A stretch of 64,000 nt of DNA from Drosophila pseudoobscura (Eukaryota; Arthropoda; Insecta; Diptera; Drosophilidae). The position numbers and the translations under genes are program-made. The notes beneath the pieces are model-generated. The model was given only the letters and a program-made list of their open reading frames with translations, did no database searches and had not been told where the DNA came from. Positions 58,741 through 64,000 of the stretch are shown here, piece after piece. How positions within the stretch are numbered: the first letter of the stretch is position 1; every line of letters starts with the position of its first letter. The stretch covers positions 43,477,869 through 43,541,868 of the forward strand of contig NC_046683.1 of the NCBI RefSeq assembly GCF_009870125.1. Reading direction: 5' to 3'.

Positions 58741-59400
58741 GTGTCAGTGGAGAGAGATAGAGCCATAACAGTGTTGCACAATTATATTGTGCCATCTAGT
58801 GTTGCATAATGGCAATGATAATGTAATGTAGAGAATAGTGACACTAAATAAATAGTTCATTGGTGAAAGAAAATGAAAGGAATCCAATGGAATGAATGTC
58901 AGTATATAGAAGTAAAGGCATAACAGTGTTGCACAGTGATTTTTTGCATTAAGGGAGTGATCACACGAAAAACATAGTTGATTTGTGAAAAAGTTAAAAG
59001 AAATCATATGTAGATAATGTAGTAGATAAAAGTAGAGGCATTACAGCGTTGCACAATGATATTGTGCCATCTAGTGTTGTAAAATAGCAACAATAATGGA
59101 ATGTAGAGAATAATAATACTAAAAACCTAATTGTTTCGTGAAAGAAGATGAATAAAATCAAATCAAATGAATGCCAGTAGATAAAAGTATAGGCATAACA
59201 GTGTTGCACATTGATATTATGCCATCTGGTGATGCATAATGGCAATAATAATGGTATGTAGAGAATAATGACACTAAAAACGTAGTAAATTAATTGTGTG
59301 CCAGTAGATAAAAGTTGAGGCATACAAGTGCTGCACAATGTTAATGTGCATTTCAGTGATGCCTAATGGCAAAGTTAAGAGAGTGATGACACTAAAAATA
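58741..59400. repeat. Five-copy degenerate tandem array, units of about 120 and 155 bases
   Basis: The marker GTTGCACA (or CTGCACA) occurs with GCACA at 58776, 58931, 59051, 59206 and 59333, so spacings are 155, 120, 155 and 127. Each unit starts with a GATAAAAGTA...GGCATAACAG-type lead and has GCCATCTAGTG, TTGCATAATGGCAAT and GTGACACTAAA-type blocks, missing in parts of the second and fifth. Units 1 and 3 contain the 17-base palindromes GCACAATTATATTGTGC and GCACAATGATATTGTGC. No coding capacity. Confidence 0.8.
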
Positions 59401-61249
59401 TGGTTAATTCGTAAGCCTGGTATTATCTCAAATTCGTTAAAATTTAAAAATAAAGAATATTTTGTTTACCCACTGGATTCGAACAGGAAAGTCTTTTCTT
59501 AGCTTTGTTATATTTTCAGTCTAAACGTCGCCCATAACTACATTATCGCCAGTTTCTGAATTATGAGCTGCACACTTCTGCCATCCTTCCAAAACAGAGC
59601 ATGCCGTAATACTGGCATAATTCACCGATTAGATTGCCCCGTTCTTAGCCATAAACTCGAGAATCCGATTAGACTAATGCGAACGAGCGTTCCCCCCGCG
59701 ACATTCCCCGCCCCGACAGAAAACTTTAAATTAGACAAAGGCTGCAGCCTTTGTTCTTTCTCTCTGAAACTTCAGTTACTCGCAGAAAAGAAGTGCGAAA
59801 ATAAAAATTTGCAGAAATTGTTGGGGTAATCAAATAAATTAGACAAGTACGTGCAAGTGCGTTATTTTCAGCACATTAAGTGATGATATTGTTTTTGTTG
59901 CCCCGAGCGCAATGACGGACCGACTGGGCGAATGAGTGAGTGGACAATGGGGGGCGCTGGCGGGGGGCTTGCCGGATGGAGCACTCTCCAAAAACTAGAC
60001 TGAATGAATCAACTCGTCGGGCTGTAATAGCCACTGACGCTGGGCCCAGCATTAAGACAATCATTTTAATTGGAGTGCCACTTGCGCGCACAGTACAAGC
60101 TATCCAAAAAAGGAAATCCCAACGAGAATGCTCCGGCTCCCTCTCTCCCGCTCTCGCTCTCTCTCTCTCTGGCTCTGTCTCATTGTCTGTCTCTGTCAGT
60201 CAATGGATGTCGGATGTGCCACTAAACGCTTAATAAAAAGTTTTTGGCTGCTATCGCTTCAGATGTTGTTTTTAGTTTTACTATTTCTTCTGGTATTTAC
60301 TCTGAGGCTTAGCCGTCCAATACTCGAGAGTTAAGTAGATTTTATTTGATTTACTGGGCTGTTTGGACAGAGCACTGCCACGATTGGAGTGCGAAATGAT
60401 AAGTTCAAATAACTTGCAAAATAAGTACCTACCCACATATGGATCTCTGTCGGGTTTTAATTGGTATTGAATTGCATTCCCTATTAAAATCGAGCGGCAG
60501 ACATCTGCATTGCTCGGCTACAGGCTCGTCCTTTCGGATCATGTTACTCATTACAGAAGGCAAAGCTCCATCCCAATCGATAGGACAAACAGAGCCAATA
60601 TTTATAATTAAATTCGATGTTCATCTGCTGCGTTCCACGGCCATGTATATATTATATTCTGGTTATTAACAATCTAGTCAAATGAGCGTGTAGATGCCCA
60701 ATCGAATTTAATTGAATTGTCCAGCGAAAATACCGCAATGAGGTAAATGTTATTAACTTTGTATTAGACACAATCCGGCAAACTCTCTGGCAAAGGGTCC
60801 ATAAACAATGCCACCGACCACAGGCCTTGCCGCAAAGCCGCAATTGGAAATGCCTCATTGGACTGCCACAGTTGCAGCAATGTGCAATGTAATTACTACC
60901 GTCATGGCCAGTCCCTTTGAAATGAGTGTGATTTAATTTTTGGTTTAAATTTACAATTTTCAAAGCGTCAAGGCGTCAACACTGATTTACTGGTGGTTTT
61001 TACCAAAAACGAATCTATTACATTTGTACTTTAATCAGCCTCGAAAGCTATTCGCTCACACGAAGGACGGGGGGACGGAAGGACGGAAGGACAGATGGAC
61101 AGAAGGACAGGACTCTTTGCCATTTTCATCTAAATATGAAAAGGTCTTTGTGTTTGCTTGTGTGCCTATGTGTGAGGTTTGCATGAAAGGCCATTGAGCA
61201 GGAGTGTTCAAGTATTAGAGGGCTAACACGTCCACGTCCACGCGTACAT

Positions 61250-61304
61250 CCACACCCACACCCACACCCACACCCATAAAACCCATAATACCCATAATAC
61301 CCAT
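61250..61304. repeat. CCACAC then CCCATAATA tandem repeats
   Basis: About five CCACAC hexamers followed by three CCCATAATA/CCCATAAA units, adjacent but of different unit type. Confidence 0.75.
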
Positions 61305-62284
61305 ACGCCTCCTGTTGCCTCACTTGTTTGCACATTTCTCATTTGACGCACTCGCTCGGCTTTCAATGTTAATTATACTTGTTGGACACACCCATCCGCC
61401 GCACCCCCTCCCAATGCCACTCATTATGCAGTTCATATGGGATCCATGGAGCATATAAACCATATAAAAGTGAGCATGTTTTCAGCAGATTTTCCACCCT
61501 TATCCTTCCGTCCTCGTCACGCCATGCCACGCCACGCCACGGCACACGCTTGTAAAGCCATTTGCGTGGGCCGTTTTAGTATTTTTTCAGCTTCTCACCT
61601 CGCGCTTTGCTCCTTTCGCGTGTCCAACATTTCAGCATTTTATTATAAATATTAAAATTAATCACTCAGCTAAGACGGGGGGAAGGGAGCCAGGGAAAGA
61701 GCAGGACCCGGACTCGGACTCGGTTTCGGTCAACGAAAATGTGTTCACCATTCGGAATGGTCCTTTAATTAGCCCGTTTCAAGCGGAATGTGATGGTTGA
61801 TTACCACTCAGATACCCCTTTCAGCTGTGCCAAAGGATCATGTTGGAACCGCCCTCTTGTTTTGGCCTGGCCTTTGTAGAACTTGGAGTATCCGAATAAG
61901 ATCGTGTATGCTGTGCATCGAATCACATAAAGGAGACACTTTCTTCTTCACTATCTAGGGTATTCCATTGCCCCTTAGACGCCCTCCCTTCTACGAGTTT
62001 TCGTGTGAAGAACCCCAAGAAGACGGACCTTTTGGCCCCTTACCCTCTACGCGCTCGGATACTTGCGTGTATCGTAGTGTCAATGTGTCCCTGCCTTGTT
62101 TATTTGCCTTTTAATAGGGGCCTGTATTTCAGGCGGCGTGTTTTTTTATATCGCACTGGCAACACGCGACGCATACGCAATTTTCCCGCCTCAAATGAGG
62201 CTGTGGAATTTGGTCGACGGTAATGAAAACTATGCCAGTCAAGCAGGGATCAGAAAACCAATGCAGTACTTTTGTCAAATCAGC

Positions 62285-62330
62285 CGGGGCAGTCGGGGCA
62301 GTTGGGGCAGCCGGGGCAGTTGGGGCAGAC
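62285..62330. repeat. GGGGCAGTT minisatellite
   Basis: Five tandem units of about nine bases (GGGGCAGTC, GGGGCAGTT, GGGGCAGCC, GGGGCAGTT, GGGGCAGAC). Confidence 0.8.
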
Positions 62331-64000
62331 GGAAACGGGGCCAATCTCCGTCAGCTCAACCGAACTCAATTGGGCATGGCGATGGCCAAGTTCTGGTTTT
62401 ATTTTCATTTTCATTTGCCAAACGGGGCCACTTGAATGCGCAATGAAGCTGCCACCCAGAGACAGTCAGAGTCGGAGCTGGAGCTGGAGCCAGCAGCCAC
62501 CAAAAAACAACAAGTTTCAGGGGAGCAAGAGAGCTCCAGTCGAACAAATTTTGAATTTTTGCATAAATTAAACGCGCTATTCGGTTATTTTCGTTGCAAC
62601 ATTTAAGCAATTTCCGTGACTATCGCTGGAGATTTGTTGCCACAGAATCTGCACTGGAAATCCGATGCTCAAAATTCATAGAACGAGAACGACGACGAGT
62701 ACGAGTACGAGTAGGAGAAAGGCCCAAAGAGAGGCCTGGGAGGGAATGAAAAGTGCAACAGCCCCACTCGAGCTTATTGTTGACATTAAGCGCCGCCAGG
62801 CTGATCTGCCCCCACCACCCAGCATCCACCCCCACCCCACAGAGAATCCCCATCCCAGACACAATCCTAGTGTTAATTAAGCTTACAGAACGAGGACCAG
62901 AAACGGCACAGGCAACGGGACAGGCAGCGGCAGGGGCAACGGCAGGGGCAGCGGCTGCGGCTGCGGCATAAAGCTGTTAAGTTTCTGTCCTGCCCTGGGC
63001 CTGTCCGCTGTTGTTTTAGCTGGCGGCAGCTTAATTATTTTCATGATTTTTCCATTTACAGTTTTACGTTCACATTTTCCGTCCGCTTTTGCTTTTGTCG
63101 AGTGTTTTTGGTTGTTTGTGGTCATTTCATTAAATTAAATCAATTAATTTCCCCCCGTTTTTTACTCTGCATTTATGTTTTATTATTGTCGAGCTTGTCA
63201 CTGAAATGCTAAATGGCTGGCCACTGAGATTATTTGCATATTTCAGATTTCATTGTGCAAGATTGCAGTCGGTTTGGGAATCCTTTTTTCAATCGAAATT
63301 TGCCGAAACTAATTTGATTTTATTTAAATTTGATGAGCCGATGCACCGATGAACCGGTGTTTAGTTTGCATGCCTCCCAAATATGTATATGTAATTGGAA
63401 ATAAATTGTTAAAACGAATGACATTTTAGCTTTAATTAGCCACGCCCCATTACATTTTTTCTTTTTGTATTGCCAACACATAAATATAAATATAAATATA
63501 TCATGACTCAATTCAATTTTGCCCAAAGGTTTTTGTAGACTTGTTTCGATTGAAAACTTTTAAAAGCTCGCTTTAATTTAATTTAATTTCATTAAAACGA
63601 ACTTTTTGCGGGCCAAAACCAGAACAAACGAGAGAACAAATGAATGCAAAAAATAAAACTAAGACCAAAAAATACAAGATTTTGTCGGCTTTTGTTTTGA
63701 TAAGCTCTGACTGGAGCGCCATATATGTATGTATCACAGCTCCAGGTCCATATAGTACGAGCTTGTGTGTTTGCAGTTGGCTTTTTGTTGAATCGGGAAA
63801 ATTTTGCATGATTACTCTTTTTATTTCTGTTTTGGCAGGGGAACTCTTTCTTTAATGGGATTTTTTTGTTTAAGCTAGCGTAGATTATTTGCCGAATGAG
63901 ATAGCAAATCTGGAATCCGCACAGTGGCGCTAAGCGGTTGCTAAGGTGAGTTTTCTTCACTGAATGTGGCCATAAATTCGATGTTGGGCTTTCATCAATC

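Larger units (their letters stand above)
59401..64000. other. Window end, no gene supported
   Basis: AT-rich sequence with simple repeats: GGACGGAAGGAC units (61063-61113), CCACAC and CCCATAATA units (61250-61304), GGGGCAGTY units (62285-62330) and GGCAGGGGCAAC-type units (62905-62965). No frame here has splice sites, start context or fly-like coding composition that I would accept. Confidence 0.4.

Overview
This is eukaryotic DNA from a Drosophila species. The genes are split by short introns with GT/AG borders and fly-type splice sites, glutamine tracts are frequent, Drosophila core-promoter motifs (DRE, Ohler motif 6) occur, and the proteins are recognisably fly proteins. Three degenerate copies of a DINE-1/INE-1-like repeat are present in a form I associate with the obscura group (D. 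pseudoobscura and relatives). The species and the chromosome arm (Muller D) are inferences.

Layout. (1) 1-6.2 kb, plus strand: the 3' nine exons of myopic (mop, HD-PTP/PTPN23 homologue), an ESCRT-associated Bro1 protein with a pseudo-phosphatase-like C-terminus. (2) 6.2-10.7 kb: a possible minus-strand coding remnant, a small unrecognised spliced gene (about 7.4-8.8 kb) and a repeat copy. (3) 10.7-14.7 kb, minus strand: Mgat4a-like N-acetylglucosaminyltransferase IV with a long 3' UTR. (4) 17.1-18.2 kb, plus strand: Tsen34, the catalytic-type subunit of tRNA-splicing endonuclease. (5) 20.6-28.4 kb, plus strand: Trithorax-like (GAGA factor) with its two classical C-terminal isoforms. It is followed by a 299-codon ORF at 29.0-29.9 kb that is either a further Trl 3' exon or a separate gene. 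(6) 32.1-41.4 kb and probably beyond, minus strand: omega (ome), a dipeptidyl-peptidase IV family type II membrane protein. I could join eleven coding exons in phase. (7) Upstream of the first ome coding exon lie an intronless plus-strand gene of unknown function with a DRE promoter (43.8-44.7 kb) and a minus-strand thioredoxin resembling D. melanogaster CG13473 (48.0-48.4 kb). (8) 48.8-64 kb has no gene I can support. It holds simple repeats and one five-copy degenerate tandem array (58.74-59.40 kb).

The genes do not form a single pathway. Their products act in endosomal sorting (mop), Golgi N-glycan branching (Mgat4a), tRNA splicing (Tsen34), chromatin and transcription (Trl), cell-surface peptide processing (ome) and redox (thioredoxin). 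The most interesting items are the missing catalytic residues in the mop phosphatase domain, the unassigned ORF after Trl, GAGA clusters inside the GAGA-factor gene, the long low-complexity N-terminal tail of ome with a possible second promoter, the small gene with a 30-nt exon, and the tandem array with alternating repeat spacing. I found no clearly new multi-gene system.
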